Assembly: GCA_028285245.1 (NCBI GenBank)
Contig: JANQPY010000046.1
Location: 1-41,112, forward strand
Source: Gammaproteobacteria bacterium
GTDB taxonomy: Bacteria > Pseudomonadota > Gammaproteobacteria > Steroidobacterales > GCA-2729495
DNA: 41,112 bases
Direction: 5' to 3'
In this document: positions 1 to 9,245 of the stretch, piece by piece
Numbering within the stretch: position 1 is the first letter of the stretch
How the letters are laid out: each line of letters begins with the position of its first letter
Notes under the pieces: model-generated
Database searches by the model: none
What the model saw: only the letters and a program-made list of their open reading frames with translations
What the model was told of the DNA's origin: nothing
Program-made: the position numbers and the translations under genes

Positions 1-51
1 AAATCCGATGGGGTAAAACCCGTGTCGGTTCGAGTCCGACTCCCGGCACCA
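1..51 (+). tRNA. tRNA-Leu, 3' part only (cut by window start)
   Basis: The first 51 bases read as the 3' part of a class II tRNA: the end of the anticodon loop (AAA), an anticodon-stem strand, a long variable arm (GGG...ACCC), a T-arm GTCGG-TTCGAGT-CCGAC, acceptor strand TCCCGGC, discriminator A and encoded CCA. The long variable arm with discriminator A fits tRNA-Leu rather than tRNA-Ser, which has discriminator G. Anticodon position 36 is A, which allows CAA or TAA; the first two anticodon bases lie outside the window. Confidence 0.85.
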
Positions 52-362
52 TTACTCCGGTGGCTTTTTGAGCCGACAGTTTGAGTCGAACTCACCTCCA
101 CCGCGTCCTGGCTCCGTAAATCTCATCCTGCGCGTCTGCTGGATACCTTCGTCGATGCTCCTTGCGGCGCGGCAGCAGCCGGGTTCGAGTCCGACTCCCG
201 GCACCATTACTCCGGTGGCTTTTTGAGCCGACAGTTTGAGTCGAACTCACCTCCACCGCGTCACCAGCTCCGGCGATCTCATCCCGCGCGTCTGCTGGAT
301 GTCGTGGTCAATGTCACTAGCGACCCGGCAGCAGCCGGGTTCGAGTCCGACTCCCGGCACCA
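24..362 (+). repeat. tandem repeat carrying extra copies of the tRNA-Leu tail
   Basis: The last ~25 bases of the tRNA (GGTTCGAGTCCGAC, then TCCCGGCACCA) recur twice downstream, with CCA ends at 51, 206 and 362, a period of 155 and 156 bp. The units 52-206 and 207-362 are nearly identical over their first ~58 bp and then diverge in the middle before the tail. Each unit also contains CGGTGG and CCACCG (58-63 with 98-103 in the first unit) enclosing a smaller TGAGT-CGA-ACTCA hairpin. The layout resembles the rtT repeats behind E. coli tyrT, which also carry the tRNA 3' end; function here is unknown. No protein gene is visible between the tRNA and prfC. Confidence 0.85.
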
Positions 363-365
363 CGT

Positions 366-393
366 AAAAAAGTCCCGCCGGTTAAGGCGGGAC
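366..393 (-). terminator. intrinsic terminator of prfC
   Basis: An 8-bp perfect stem, GTCCCGCC (372-379) with GGCGGGAC (386-393), and a 6-nt loop. On the minus strand it is followed directly by a T run (the A run at 366-371). There is no T run on the plus-strand side, so it serves the minus-strand gene ending about 130 bp away. Confidence 0.75.
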
Positions 394-521
394 ACAGGGG
401 TGGGGGATCTAAGGGGAACGCACCCGGGAGGTAGGGTGCGAGAGAAACTATAGGCGGACCCGCATGGGCACAGTGTGTCCTGCAGATTAACAAGGCTTAA
501 TGTAGCTGCGTTGCCGCAGAC

Positions 522-2126
522 TCAGTCCGCCATCAGCTCGCCGTGTTCGCGCGTGGCAACGAACCGAACTTCTGGCCAGCGCTCTTCTGCCAACTCCAGG
601 TTGTAGCGATTGGTCGCCATGAACACGGGGTTGCCCACCCCGTCGCGGCCCAGCGAAGAGGCCTCCTGCCTGGCAAAATCTTCGGCCATCGCCGGATTCG
701 GAAACTTGAGCCACCGGGCGGTATGCAGCGCCACTGACTCGTAGACTGCATCCACGCCGTACTCCTCGGCCAGCCTGTGGCGCACGATGTCGAACTGGAG
801 CTGACCAACGGCTCCCAGCACCGTGCGGCCCCCACCGAGGATGAGCACCTGAATCGCCCCTTCCTCGCCCAATTCCTTAAGACCCTTTTGTAACTGCTTG
901 GCTCTAAATGGATCTTTAGGGCGAACCGACAAGAACAGCTCAGGCGCAAAGTGGGGAATACCGCGGAAACTCAATGCTTCGCCATCGGTCAGGGTGTCAC
1001 CAATTTGCAGCTGCCCGTGGTTGTGAATTCCGATGATGTCGCCGGCCACCGCCTCCTCGCTGGTGACGCGCTCGTTCGCCATAAACGTCAGCGCATTGCC
1101 AAGCCGAATCTCCCGGCCCAGGCGCAGATGCTGCACGCGCTTACCCGGCTGGTAGCGGCCGGAGCAAATCCGGAAGAAGGCGATGCGATCACGATGCTTG
1201 GGGTCCATGTTCGCCTGGATCTTGAAGACGAACCCAGAAAACGGCGCCTCAGCCGGCTCGACCAATCGCTCCGATGCCTCGCGTGCCTGCGGCTCCGGCG
1301 CCCAGGTCAGAAGGGCTTCGAGTACGTCGCGCACGCCAAAGTTGTTGATGCCTGAGCCGAAGAAAACCGGGCTCTGCTTGCCGGCGAGAAACAACTCCGG
1401 ATCAAACGGTGCGCTGGCGCCGCGCAGCAGCTCCACCTCTTCGCGCAGCGTCTCGATTTCGTCCGGAAACAGTTCGTCCAGGCGGGGATTCTCGATACCT
1501 TCGATCAGCTCTCCATCGGCCTCGGCACGTTCCTGGCCGGCCCTGAAACGCAGCAGGCGGTCATCGTGCAGACTGAATACACCGCGAAACGTCTTACCCA
1601 TGCCGATCGGCCAGGTGACCGGCGCGCAGTCGATGCGTAGCGTCTCCTCGATCTCCTCGAGAATCTCCAGCGGCCCGCGCACCTCGCGGTCGAATTTATT
1701 GACGAAGGTAATGATGGGTGTATTGCGCAGGCGGCAAACCTCCAGCAGCTTGATGGTCTGTGCCTCTACCCCTTTGGCGGCATCAATCACCATCACGGCC
1801 GCATCCACCGCAGTCAATACGCGATACGTATCCTCGGAGAAGTCTTCGTGGCCTGGCGTATCAAGCAGATTTACCGTGTGCCCCTCGTACTCAAACTGCA
1901 TGACCGAACTCGTCACGGAGATGCCACGCTGCTTCTCGACTTCCATCCAGTCGGATGTGGCGTGCCGGCTTGCCCGCCGCGCCTTCACCGCACCCGCCAG
2001 CTGAATCGCGCCGCCATACATCAGCAGCTTTTCCGTCAGGGTGGTTTTCCCCGCGTCCGGGTGAGAAATGATGGCGAATGTCCGTCGGCGGGCAACGGCG
2101 CGCTGAAGATCAGACTCAGAGGGCAT
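522..2126 (-). CDS. prfC: Peptide chain release factor 3
   Basis: RF3 is the cytoplasmic translational GTPase that removes RF1/RF2 from the ribosome after termination. The 534-residue product has the usual family length. The N-terminal G domain has the P-loop ([13 protein letters not shown], about residues 18-30), switch II ([10 protein letters not shown]) and the specificity motif (FVNKFDR). The RF3-type motif [15 protein letters not shown] is the switch I/G2 region. The second and third domains continue colinearly to the C-terminus, so the gene looks intact. The ATG is preceded by only a weak ribosome-binding sequence. It is divergent from the NUDIX gene and ends before the hairpin terminator at 366-393. 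Confidence 0.97.
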   Translation of the reverse strand: MPSESDLQRAVARRRTFAIISHPDAGKTTLTEKLLMYGGAIQLAGAVKARRASRHATSDWMEVEKQRGISVTSSVMQFEYEGHTVNLLDTPGHEDFSEDTYRVLTAVDAAVMVIDAAKGVEAQTIKLLEVCRLRNTPIITFVNKFDREVRGPLEILEEIEETLRIDCAPVTWPIGMGKTFRGVFSLHDDRLLRFRAGQERAEADGELIEGIENPRLDELFPDEIETLREEVELLRGASAPFDPELFLAGKQSPVFFGSGINNFGVRDVLEALLTWAPEPQAREASERLVEPAEAPFSGFVFKIQANMDPKHRDRIAFFRICSGRYQPGKRVQHLRLGREIRLGNALTFMANERVTSEEAVAGDIIGIHNHGQLQIGDTLTDGEALSFRGIPHFAPELFLSVRPKDPFRAKQLQKGLKELGEEGAIQVLILGGGRTVLGAVGQLQFDIVRHRLAEEYGVDAVYESVALHTARWLKFPNPAMAEDFARQEASSLGRDGVGNPVFMATNRYNLELAEERWPEVRFVATREHGELMAD

Positions 2127-2301
2127 AGCTAAGGCGGCCTGTTACGTCTATTCGCGATGGGCTTCACGGCGGGACTTAAGGACCCGCGATGCGCTGGCCG
2201 GGCGCGGACTATAGCAAAGACGTCGCCCGGTTCGTCGACAGCCAAGCGGCAACCGACAAGCGCTTATCGCGAGCGCCCCGGTGATCCGTTAGGCTAGCCC
2301 G

Positions 2302-2844
2302 ATGAAATTTTGCAGCTTGTGCGGTGCGCCGGTAGAGCAACGAACTCCTGCAGGCGACAACCGCCAGCGTTACGTCTGCACAGGCTGCGGCGCCGTCCAC
2401 TATCAGAATCCGCGCAACGTCGTCGGTTGCGTCGTGGAAGATGCCGGCAAGATCCTGTTATGCCGGCGCTCCATCGAGCCGCGTGCCGGATATTGGACCG
2501 TTCCAGCCGGGTTTCTCGAACTCGGAGAAACCCTCAGCGCAGGCGCCGCCCGCGAGACGCGCGAGGAAGCCTGCGCCGAGGTCGACTTGGGATCGTTGTT
2601 TGCCGTAGTCAACATCGTACATGCGGGCCAGGTACATCTGTTCTTTGAGGCGACGTTCCGGACGCCGGGCTTTGCAGCAGGCGAGGAGACCCTGGAAGCC
2701 ATGCTGGTCAGCATCGACGAGCTGCCCTGGCAAGAGCTGGCGTTTCCCAGCGTCAGAATTGCGCTGGAATGCTACCTGCAGAATCGCGAGGACGGCGTGA
2801 ATCGACTGCACATTACCGAAGCACCGCGAATAAGTGACCTTTAG
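2302..2844 (+). CDS. NUDIX hydrolase with N-terminal zinc ribbon
   Basis: A 180-residue protein that begins with a four-cysteine zinc ribbon (C4, C7, C26, C29), followed by a NUDIX domain. The NUDIX box is complete (GFLELGET...AARETREEA, about residues 73-95), so it should hydrolyse a nucleoside diphosphate linked to another group in a metal-dependent way. The zinc ribbon plus NUDIX arrangement is common in NudC-like and ADP-ribose pyrophosphatase-like proteins, but the substrate cannot be read from sequence. It lies between the divergent prfC and the ferredoxin gene on the same strand. The short gap to fdxA may contain a separate promoter. Confidence 0.9.
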   Translation: MKFCSLCGAPVEQRTPAGDNRQRYVCTGCGAVHYQNPRNVVGCVVEDAGKILLCRRSIEPRAGYWTVPAGFLELGETLSAGAARETREEACAEVDLGSLFAVVNIVHAGQVHLFFEATFRTPGFAAGEETLEAMLVSIDELPWQELAFPSVRIALECYLQNREDGVNRLHITEAPRISDL

Positions 2845-2964
2845 CCGCCCGCCGGCGCCGCTCGCGCCCGCATATACTTATGCCGGGCCGCGCTTTGCAT
2901 CCGCCGGGCTGTGCTCTACAGTACCCGACCTTCTGACAACATCCGGGACTGCCTGGAGATATCC

Positions 2965-3288
2965 ATGACCTTCGTCGTCACTGAAAACTGCATTCGCTGC
3001 AAATACATGGACTGTGTTGAAGTCTGCCCGGTGGATTGCTTCCACGAAGGTCCCAATATGCTCGTCATTGATCCCGACGAGTGCATCGACTGCACGCTCT
3101 GCGAACCGGAATGCCCGGTGGAAGCGATCTTTTCCGAAGACGAGATGCCAAAAGGCCAGGAACATTTTCTGGAGCTGAACACCGAACTGTCGCAGGAGTG
3201 GCCGGTGATCACGGAGGCCGGCAAGCCCCCCGAAGATGCGGACGAGTGGAAGGATAAGCCCGGCAAACTTGAGCTGCTGGAGCGTTAG
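2965..3288 (+). CDS. fdxA: 7Fe ferredoxin (FdI type)
   Basis: The 107-residue product closely follows the Azotobacter FdI pattern. Cysteines sit at 9, 12, 17, 21, 25, 40, 43, 46 and 50. By homology C9, C17 and C50 bind a [3Fe-4S] cluster, and C21, C40, C43 and C46 bind a [4Fe-4S] cluster. The C-terminal extension ending in KLELLER is typical of the family. The ATG at 2965 is preferred over an upstream in-frame ATG because a GGAG sequence lies about 7 bp before it and the family starts with MTFVVTENC. It is a small cytoplasmic electron carrier; the partner is not visible here. It is tail-to-tail with dsbC. Confidence 0.95.
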   Translation: MTFVVTENCIRCKYMDCVEVCPVDCFHEGPNMLVIDPDECIDCTLCEPECPVEAIFSEDEMPKGQEHFLELNTELSQEWPVITEAGKPPEDADEWKDKPGKLELLER

Positions 3289-3303
3289 CGCTGCACCAGC
3301 CCG

Positions 3304-4059
3304 CTAGCCCGAGTTTTTGGCTTCCTCCTGAAGCGTGGTTAGAAGCTCCGCCGCCGGCACGTAGCCGGGTATCAACTGGCCGCCCTCAGTCAATATAGCG
3401 GGAGTTCCGCGGATCCCGAGTTGCTCTCCCAGCCGGTAGTGCGTTTGCACCGGCGTCACGCCGCAATCTGGTGAACTGACCACCCCACCCGCTTTCGCGC
3501 GCGTCATCGCCGCGTTCTGATCATCGGCACACCACACGTTGTTGGCCTTGAACCAGCTTTCGGTTTCCGGGCCGCTGCGCGGGAAGAACAGATAGCGGAC
3601 CGCGATGCCGGCCGAGTTATACAGATCAATCTCGCGATGCAGCTTCCGGCAATATCCACAATCTATATCTGTGAATACGGTGATTGTGTAGTCCGCATTC
3701 TTGGGGCCGAAGACGATCATGCTCGCCTCGCTAACCTTGGCCACGGCCTCGGCCCGCGCCCCGATGCGCGCTTCCTCGGTGAGATTGCGCGAGCTGGCAA
3801 TCTCGAAGAGATCGCCCTGAATGAGGTGATCACCGGTGCGGCTCACATAGATGACCCTGCCGCCCCAGCGCGCCTCATATAGTCCGTCGATCGGCGTGGG
3901 CTTGAGGTTCTCGACGTCCAGCTCAGGGAACCGTTTAGAGAGCTTGGCACGCGCCTCGTCCAGACCATCTTCTGCCAGAGCCATCGGCGGACTGGCCACG
4001 AGAGTACTGGCAACCAGGGCCCCGGCTAGAAGCGATAGGCAGCGACGAACTGTGAACAT
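3304..4059 (-). CDS. dsbC: DsbC-family periplasmic thiol:disulfide isomerase
   Basis: The protein has a Sec signal peptide (MFTVRRCLSLLAGALVAS... ending ALA-ED), an N-terminal dimerisation region and a thioredoxin-like domain with the active site CGYC (C134 and C137 from this start). The cis-proline loop GIRGTPAIL is present. It is expected to rearrange wrong disulfides in periplasmic proteins, kept reduced by DsbD. An in-frame ATG 16 codons upstream exists, but it would put a charged stretch before the signal peptide, so 4059 is chosen. Length (251 aa) is close to E. coli DsbC with its signal. It follows xerD in the same direction. Confidence 0.92.
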   Translation of the reverse strand: MFTVRRCLSLLAGALVASTLVASPPMALAEDGLDEARAKLSKRFPELDVENLKPTPIDGLYEARWGGRVIYVSRTGDHLIQGDLFEIASSRNLTEEARIGARAEAVAKVSEASMIVFGPKNADYTITVFTDIDCGYCRKLHREIDLYNSAGIAVRYLFFPRSGPETESWFKANNVWCADDQNAAMTRAKAGGVVSSPDCGVTPVQTHYRLGEQLGIRGTPAILTEGGQLIPGYVPAAELLTTLQEEAKNSG

Positions 4060-4197
4060 AAGGTCACCAACGAGCTTAATGGGAAGATGCGCTTTGGACC
4101 GCTGCACTCAGCCACGGTTCCATAAGCGGAGCGGCGGGAGTCTAGCATCCGCGGCGCCATGCTGATGCAAGTGCCGAGAATCAGACGGAACCTGCTA

Positions 4198-5133
4198 TCA
4201 GCCGCGCGGGTGATGCTGCGAATGCAGCTCCTTCATACGCTCCCGGGCGACGTGCGTGTAGATCTGTGTCGTCGACAGGTCGCTGTGACCAAGCAGCATT
4301 TGCACAACGCGCAGGTCGGCGCCGTTGTTCAGCAGGTGCGTGGCGAAGGCGTGGCGCAGCGTATGCGGCGACAGCTTGCCCTGGATCTCAGCTTTCTTGG
4401 CGTAGCGCTTGATGATGTGCCAGAACGCCTGGCGAGTCATCCGGTCACCACGGCGGGTTGGAAACAAATAGTCGGTCTGGCGCTCCAGCAGGATCTCGAC
4501 GCGCGGGCCGCCGAGGAATTCGCGCAACCAGCGCTGGGCTTCCTCGCCGATGGGGATGAGCCGTTCCCGGTCGCCCTTACCTGAAATACGCAACACGCCC
4601 TGGTTCAAATTGATTTCACTTTGCCGGAGGTTGATCAGCTCAGACACGCGCAAACCCGTGGCGTAAAGCAATTCCAGCATAGTGCGATCGCGATGCCCCA
4701 GCGGGTCACTCACCTCTGGTGCGCCGAGCAGCGATTCGACCTCGCTCTCGGTGAGCGACTTCGGCAGCGAACGGCCCACTTTCGGCATCTCGATTTTCAG
4801 CGTGGGATCTTCGCCAATGGCGCCCTCACGCAGCAGAAAGCGATAAAAGCGGCGGAAACTGGAAAGCTGACGGGCGGTGGAGCGAGGTTTCGCGCCCTCT
4901 TTCGTGCGCCAGGCGATGAATGCAAGTAGGTCGGCGCGCGTGGCATAAATCAGGCTGACATCGCGCTTGGCCAGCCAGCGCTGCAGGGCAACGAGATCGG
5001 CCCGGTAGGCGCCGAGCGTGTTGGTCGACAGACCCCGCTCCATCCAAATGGCATCGAGAAACTTATCGATGATGGCCTCCGGGGAACCCGGCGTTGCGCC
5101 ATTGGCGGCGTTGTTGGCGGATGCGCTTGACAT
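4198..5133 (-). CDS. xerD: Site-specific tyrosine recombinase XerD
   Basis: XerD acts with XerC at dif to resolve chromosome dimers. The 311-residue protein has the SAM-like N-terminal core-binding domain and a C-terminal catalytic domain with all active residues: R162, K186, H257, R260, H283 and the nucleophile Y292. The end of the protein (YTHVARERMKELHSQHHPRG) is typical of housekeeping XerD rather than an island integrase, and no att site or mobile gene flanks it. The first ~18 residues are low in complexity and may be longer than in E. coli. The gene is followed by dsbC, a common gammaproteobacterial neighbour order. Confidence 0.95.
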   Translation of the reverse strand: MSSASANNAANGATPGSPEAIIDKFLDAIWMERGLSTNTLGAYRADLVALQRWLAKRDVSLIYATRADLLAFIAWRTKEGAKPRSTARQLSSFRRFYRFLLREGAIGEDPTLKIEMPKVGRSLPKSLTESEVESLLGAPEVSDPLGHRDRTMLELLYATGLRVSELINLRQSEINLNQGVLRISGKGDRERLIPIGEEAQRWLREFLGGPRVEILLERQTDYLFPTRRGDRMTRQAFWHIIKRYAKKAEIQGKLSPHTLRHAFATHLLNNGADLRVVQMLLGHSDLSTTQIYTHVARERMKELHSQHHPRG

Positions 5134-5404
5134 TACGTTACTTCACCAGTCTCCACAATGCTCGCGGGGTGCTTACCCAGCCCCGCGGAGCGATTGGACC
5201 TGCCTGGCAGGCCCGCGGATAATTCCGCAGGCGCGCCGCACGTCCCTATGCGCCCGCGCCCGCACGGCATTGCAGTGTGCTTAAGGCGCCGGCATAGCAG
5301 TCCACAGTCGAGCTGCAGTATGGGTATTCGGTAACGGCTTGGCCGTGACTGGTTTCACAAAACATATCAATGAATTACATAAATTCCGGGCACTGCAGAG
5401 CGGC

Positions 5405-6148
5405 ATGCGCAGCGGCCTGATTCCAGCGCTGGGTCAAACAGCCTATGGGCTTTACGCCTGGCTGGCGTTTGCAGCCGTCACAGTCCCGACACTCGTCGTG
5501 ATAGCTGTCACGCCGGGCGAAGAGCGTCGCCGTCGTCTCGCCCGGGCCGGCGCACGGGCGATTTTTCGCCTGATGGGAGTGCGCTTAAAGGTGGATGGAC
5601 TGGAGCGGCTGCCGGGTGAGCCCTGTGTGGTGGTGGCTAACCACGCCAGCTATCTCGACGGCGTTATTCTCACCGCCGTGCTGCCGGCCCGCTTCGGCTT
5701 TGTCATTAAGCGAGAAATGACCAAGGTGCCCGGTGCTCATCTTTTGCTGCGCCGATTGGGATCGCAGTTCGTTGAGCGCGGCGAAGCAAATCGGCGTTCG
5801 ACCGATGCGCGGCGGATTTTGCGCATGGCGACCAGTCAACAATCACTCGCGTTCTTTCCGGAAGGCACCTTTAGAGCTGAACCCGGGCTCCGGCCATTTC
5901 ACAACGGCGCTTTTCAGGCAGCGATCCGCGGCAACAAGCCCATTGCACCGATCGTAATCCACGGTAGCCGACGGATGCTGCCGTCGGGCCGCTGGCTGCC
6001 GCGTCCGGGCGAGCTGCGAGTGGTGATCGATGACCCCATTACGTGGAACGACGACGCTCCGTCCGCCCGGTCACTGATGACATTAAGTCGAAAGCAGATC
6101 CTCAAGGAGCTCGGCGAGCCGGATCTGCAACACCTCCGACAGACCTGA
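5405..6148 (+). CDS. 1-acyl-sn-glycerol-3-phosphate acyltransferase (PlsC-like)
   Basis: A membrane-bound acyltransferase likely to acylate lysophosphatidic acid in phospholipid synthesis. It has one N-terminal membrane segment (YGLYAWLAFAAVTVPTLVVI), the NHxxxxD motif (NHASYLD), and the substrate motif FPEGTF. Length is 247 residues. A TTG-started extension to 5339 is possible, but its codons are AT-rich (ACA AAA CAT ATC AAT GAA TTA), unlike the gene body, and look like a promoter region. I therefore use the ATG at 5405, though neither start has a clear ribosome-binding site. It is divergent from xerD and close upstream of the thiolase gene. Confidence 0.85.
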   Translation: MRSGLIPALGQTAYGLYAWLAFAAVTVPTLVVIAVTPGEERRRRLARAGARAIFRLMGVRLKVDGLERLPGEPCVVVANHASYLDGVILTAVLPARFGFVIKREMTKVPGAHLLLRRLGSQFVERGEANRRSTDARRILRMATSQQSLAFFPEGTFRAEPGLRPFHNGAFQAAIRGNKPIAPIVIHGSRRMLPSGRWLPRPGELRVVIDDPITWNDDAPSARSLMTLSRKQILKELGEPDLQHLRQT

Positions 6149-6283
6149 CACCTCAATACGAGATTGTTTAAGCGCTTGGCGGATTCTGCCGGCCACCGCA
6201 TAATCCGCGTCTCGCTGGGCGAGGCCAGCGGAGCGACAGCCAGTACCGGCTGCCGTTTCATGCGTTAACTTCATGGAGAAATC

Positions 6284-7465
6284 GTGAGCCAGGATGCTGT
6301 TGCCATTGTCGCTGCCCGACGGACGCCCGTTGGTGCATTCTCAGGATCGCTATCAACGGTGCCCGCAACCGAGCTGTCAGCGACGGCCACGCGCGCGTGC
6401 ATTGAAGACGCACAAGTTGATGTAAACGACATTGACTCAGCGATGATTGGCTGTGTGCTGCAAGCGGGGGTTGGCCAGGGACCTGCCCGTCAGGCAGCGC
6501 TCGGTGCAGGCCTCGGACTGCACACTCACTGCGTCACCATCAACAAGGTCTGCGGCTCCTCAATTATGACCGCCACCATGGCCACGGACATGCTCCGCGC
6601 CGGGAGCGCAGACATTGCCGTAGCTGGCGGCATGGAGTCGATGAGTCTGGCGCCGTATCTGCTGCCGTCGGCGCGCGCCGGTTACCGCATGGGACATCAG
6701 CAGGCAGTCGATCACATGTTTTTCGATGGACTAACGGATGCCTACAGCAAACAGATGATGGGTGACTACGGTGAAGCCACCGCGAAACGCTATGGCTTCA
6801 CGCGCGAACAGCAGGATGCGTTTGCCATCGCGTCTGTTGAACGTGCGCAGGCGAGCATCGCTTCCGGCGCATTCACCGCCGAGATTGCACCGGTCAAGGT
6901 GAAACACCGCAAGCAGGAAAAACTGGTGGACACCGACGAAGAACCTGGCCGCGGCGACCCGGCAAAAATTCCGACGCTGCGACCGGCGTTTGCAAAAGAC
7001 GGCACGATAACTGCGGCAAGCTCTTCTTCGCTCGCAGACGGCGCGGCGTCGCTGATACTAATGCGGGCGGCTGATGCAAAGAGCCGTCAGACTAACGTGC
7101 TGGCGCATGTCGTCGGACACGCTAGCCACTCGCTGGAGCCGGAATGGTTCACGACGGGCCCCATTCACGTGATTCGCAAGCTGCTGAAGAATCTTGGGTG
7201 GTCAGCCGCTGACGTTGATCTGTTCGAGATCAATGAAGCATTCGCCTGTGTCACGATGGCCGCCATGCAGGAGCTCGAGCTGGATCACAGTAAGGTGAAC
7301 GTGAACGGTGGGTCTTGCGCACTGGGCCACCCCCTTGGTGCGACTGGCGCGCGCATCCTGGTCACACTAATTCATGCTTTGCATGACCGCGGTGGTAAGC
7401 GCGGTATTGCCGCTGCCTGCATAGGCGGCGGTGAAGCCATGGCGATTGCTATCGAGATTCCCTAG
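6284..7465 (+). CDS. Acetyl-CoA acetyltransferase (thiolase)
   Basis: A 393-residue type II thiolase joining or cleaving acyl-CoA thioesters. The nucleophile is C90 (NKVCGSS). The other family motifs are NEAFA, GGSCALGHPLGATGAR (His of the GHP motif) and the C-terminal catalytic Cys in AACIGGGEA. The GTG start has GGAGA about 6 bp upstream. The GGSCALGHP variant, where many thiolases have GGAIALGHP, is slightly unusual. Together with the ETF-QO, tesB and MaoC genes nearby it points to acyl-CoA metabolism, either beta-oxidation or ketone and hydroxybutyrate formation. Biosynthetic and degradative roles cannot be separated from sequence. Confidence 0.92.
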   Translation: MSQDAVAIVAARRTPVGAFSGSLSTVPATELSATATRACIEDAQVDVNDIDSAMIGCVLQAGVGQGPARQAALGAGLGLHTHCVTINKVCGSSIMTATMATDMLRAGSADIAVAGGMESMSLAPYLLPSARAGYRMGHQQAVDHMFFDGLTDAYSKQMMGDYGEATAKRYGFTREQQDAFAIASVERAQASIASGAFTAEIAPVKVKHRKQEKLVDTDEEPGRGDPAKIPTLRPAFAKDGTITAASSSSLADGAASLILMRAADAKSRQTNVLAHVVGHASHSLEPEWFTTGPIHVIRKLLKNLGWSAADVDLFEINEAFACVTMAAMQELELDHSKVNVNGGSCALGHPLGATGARILVTLIHALHDRGGKRGIAAACIGGGEAMAIAIEIP

Positions 7466-7495
7466 GCACAAGTCCTCAACGCTGAGACCACAACA

Positions 7496-9142
7496 TCACA
7501 TGCCGGAGTAGTTCGGGCCACCCCCGCCCTCAGGCACGACCCAGGTGATGTTCTGCGCCGGATCCTTAATGTCACAGGTCTTACAGTGCACGCAGTTTTG
7601 CGCGTTGATCTGGAATTGCGGGCCGCCATCGTCTCCGGTGACTATTTCATACACGCCGGCCGGGCAGTAACGCTGCGCGGGTTCTGCGTACTGGGGCAGA
7701 TTGTCGGCAACCGGCAGCTCCGGATCGGCTAGCTGCAGATGACAGGGCTGGTCTTCCTCATGATTGGTGCTGGATAAGTACACCGAAGACAACCGATCAA
7801 AGGTGATCTGGCCGTCAGGCGAGGGGTAGTCAATTACCGGCGCGTCGCTGGCGTGTTTGAGGCCGTCGTGATCTGCCTGCGGCGCGCGCAGTGTGAACGG
7901 CAACCGACCGCCAAACAGGTTTTGATCCAGCCATATGAAGGCAGCGCCTGCCAGCGTGCCAAACTTTTTCTGCGCGGGTCCAAAATTGCGTGCCTGGTAA
8001 AGCTCCTCGTGCACCCACGACGCCTCAACAGCTCTTGGGTAATCGTCCAATACGGCCGGCTGCCCCGCGTCTAAGGCGGAAAAGACGCTCTCAGCCGCCA
8101 GCATGCCGGTCTTCATGGCCGTGTGACTCCCCTTGATCTTGGCCCCGTTGAGGAAGCCCGCATCACAGCCGGCAAGCAGTCCGCCGGGAAATACGAGCCG
8201 CGGCAGCGACTGCAACCCGCCTTTGTTAACCGCACGAGCGCCGTAGCTAACTCGCCGCCCCCCTTCCAACGTAGCGCGAATCTGCGGGTGTAGCTTCCAG
8301 CGCTGAAACTCATGAAACGGACTTAAGTGCGGATTCTCATAGTTCAGCGCGATAATCAGCCCGAGATAAACAAGGTTGTCGCGCGCGTGGTACAAGAAGC
8401 CGCCGCCTTCAGTGTGCGCGTCCAGCGGCCAACCCAGCGTATGCACCACGGTGCCAGCACGATGCCGATCGGCTGGTATTTCCCAGATCTCCTTTAGCCC
8501 GATGCCGTAGTGCTGTGGATCGGCGTCCGCCCGCAGGCCAAACCGTTGCTCAAGCTGCTTGCCCAGGCTTCCCCGGCAGCCCTCCGCGAAAATCGTATAC
8601 GGCGCCCGCAGCTCATAGCCAGGCTCAAAGCTGTCTTTGGGTTCGCCTTGCGCGTTGCGGCCCATATCTCCGGTGGCAACGCCGACCACACGATCGTCTT
8701 CGTACAGCACCTCCGATGCGGCAAACCCGGGAAACAAATTCACGCCCAGTGCCTCCGCCTGGTCGCCAAGCCATCGACAAACTTCGCCCAAGCTGACGAC
8801 ATAGTTGCCGTGATTGCGCGCGGGTTTGGGCACGAAAAACTCAGGGATGCGGATTGCCGCATCGGCATTCCGCAGATAATGGAATTCGTCAGCCGCCACA
8901 CTGACTGATAGCGGTGCGCCGCGGCTTTCCCAATCGGGAAACAATTCACTCAGCGCTCGCGGCTCCAACACCGCCCCCGACATGATGTGCGCGCCAATCT
9001 CTGAACCTTTCTCAACCACGCAGACATTCAGCTCGCGACTGTTGTCGGCAGCAAGCTGCATCAGCCGGCATGCAGCCGACAGTCCGCAGGGCCCTGCACC
9101 CACGATGACAACATCAAACTCCATTGCTTCGCGTTCAGTCAT
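7496..9142 (-). CDS. Electron transfer flavoprotein-ubiquinone oxidoreductase
   Basis: ETF-QO is an inner-membrane-associated FAD and [4Fe-4S] protein that passes electrons from acyl-CoA dehydrogenases, through ETF, to ubiquinone. The 548-residue sequence has an N-terminal FAD dinucleotide-binding motif (VVIVGAGPCGLSAA, about residues 10-23), and a C-terminal ferredoxin-like domain with C493, C517, C520 and C523 as cluster ligands (YCPAG and NCVHCKTCDIKDP). Length is that of the family, with no sign of damage. It is convergent with the thiolase gene only 30 bp away. Orthologues of human ETFDH have the same architecture. Confidence 0.97.
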   Translation of the reverse strand: MTEREAMEFDVVIVGAGPCGLSAACRLMQLAADNSRELNVCVVEKGSEIGAHIMSGAVLEPRALSELFPDWESRGAPLSVSVAADEFHYLRNADAAIRIPEFFVPKPARNHGNYVVSLGEVCRWLGDQAEALGVNLFPGFAASEVLYEDDRVVGVATGDMGRNAQGEPKDSFEPGYELRAPYTIFAEGCRGSLGKQLEQRFGLRADADPQHYGIGLKEIWEIPADRHRAGTVVHTLGWPLDAHTEGGGFLYHARDNLVYLGLIIALNYENPHLSPFHEFQRWKLHPQIRATLEGGRRVSYGARAVNKGGLQSLPRLVFPGGLLAGCDAGFLNGAKIKGSHTAMKTGMLAAESVFSALDAGQPAVLDDYPRAVEASWVHEELYQARNFGPAQKKFGTLAGAAFIWLDQNLFGGRLPFTLRAPQADHDGLKHASDAPVIDYPSPDGQITFDRLSSVYLSSTNHEEDQPCHLQLADPELPVADNLPQYAEPAQRYCPAGVYEIVTGDDGGPQFQINAQNCVHCKTCDIKDPAQNITWVVPEGGGGPNYSGM

Positions 9143-9245
9143 AGCACTTTGGGTAAATTGACTAAGGGGTTAATGGAACAGGCTGCGCAGTTTAGCACCG
9201 CGGTCTTTGCAGCCAGACGCGCCTGCCGCTAGGCTCTCACGGCCG

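Noticed and set aside
4198-5133. Integrase of an element inserted at the tRNA-Leu
   Set aside because: The protein is a housekeeping XerD with dsbC beside it, about 4 kb from the tRNA tails, with core genes between.
5339-5404. N-terminal extension of the acyltransferase from a TTG codon
   Set aside because: The codons are AT-rich unlike the rest of the gene, there is no ribosome-binding site, and the stretch looks more like a promoter.
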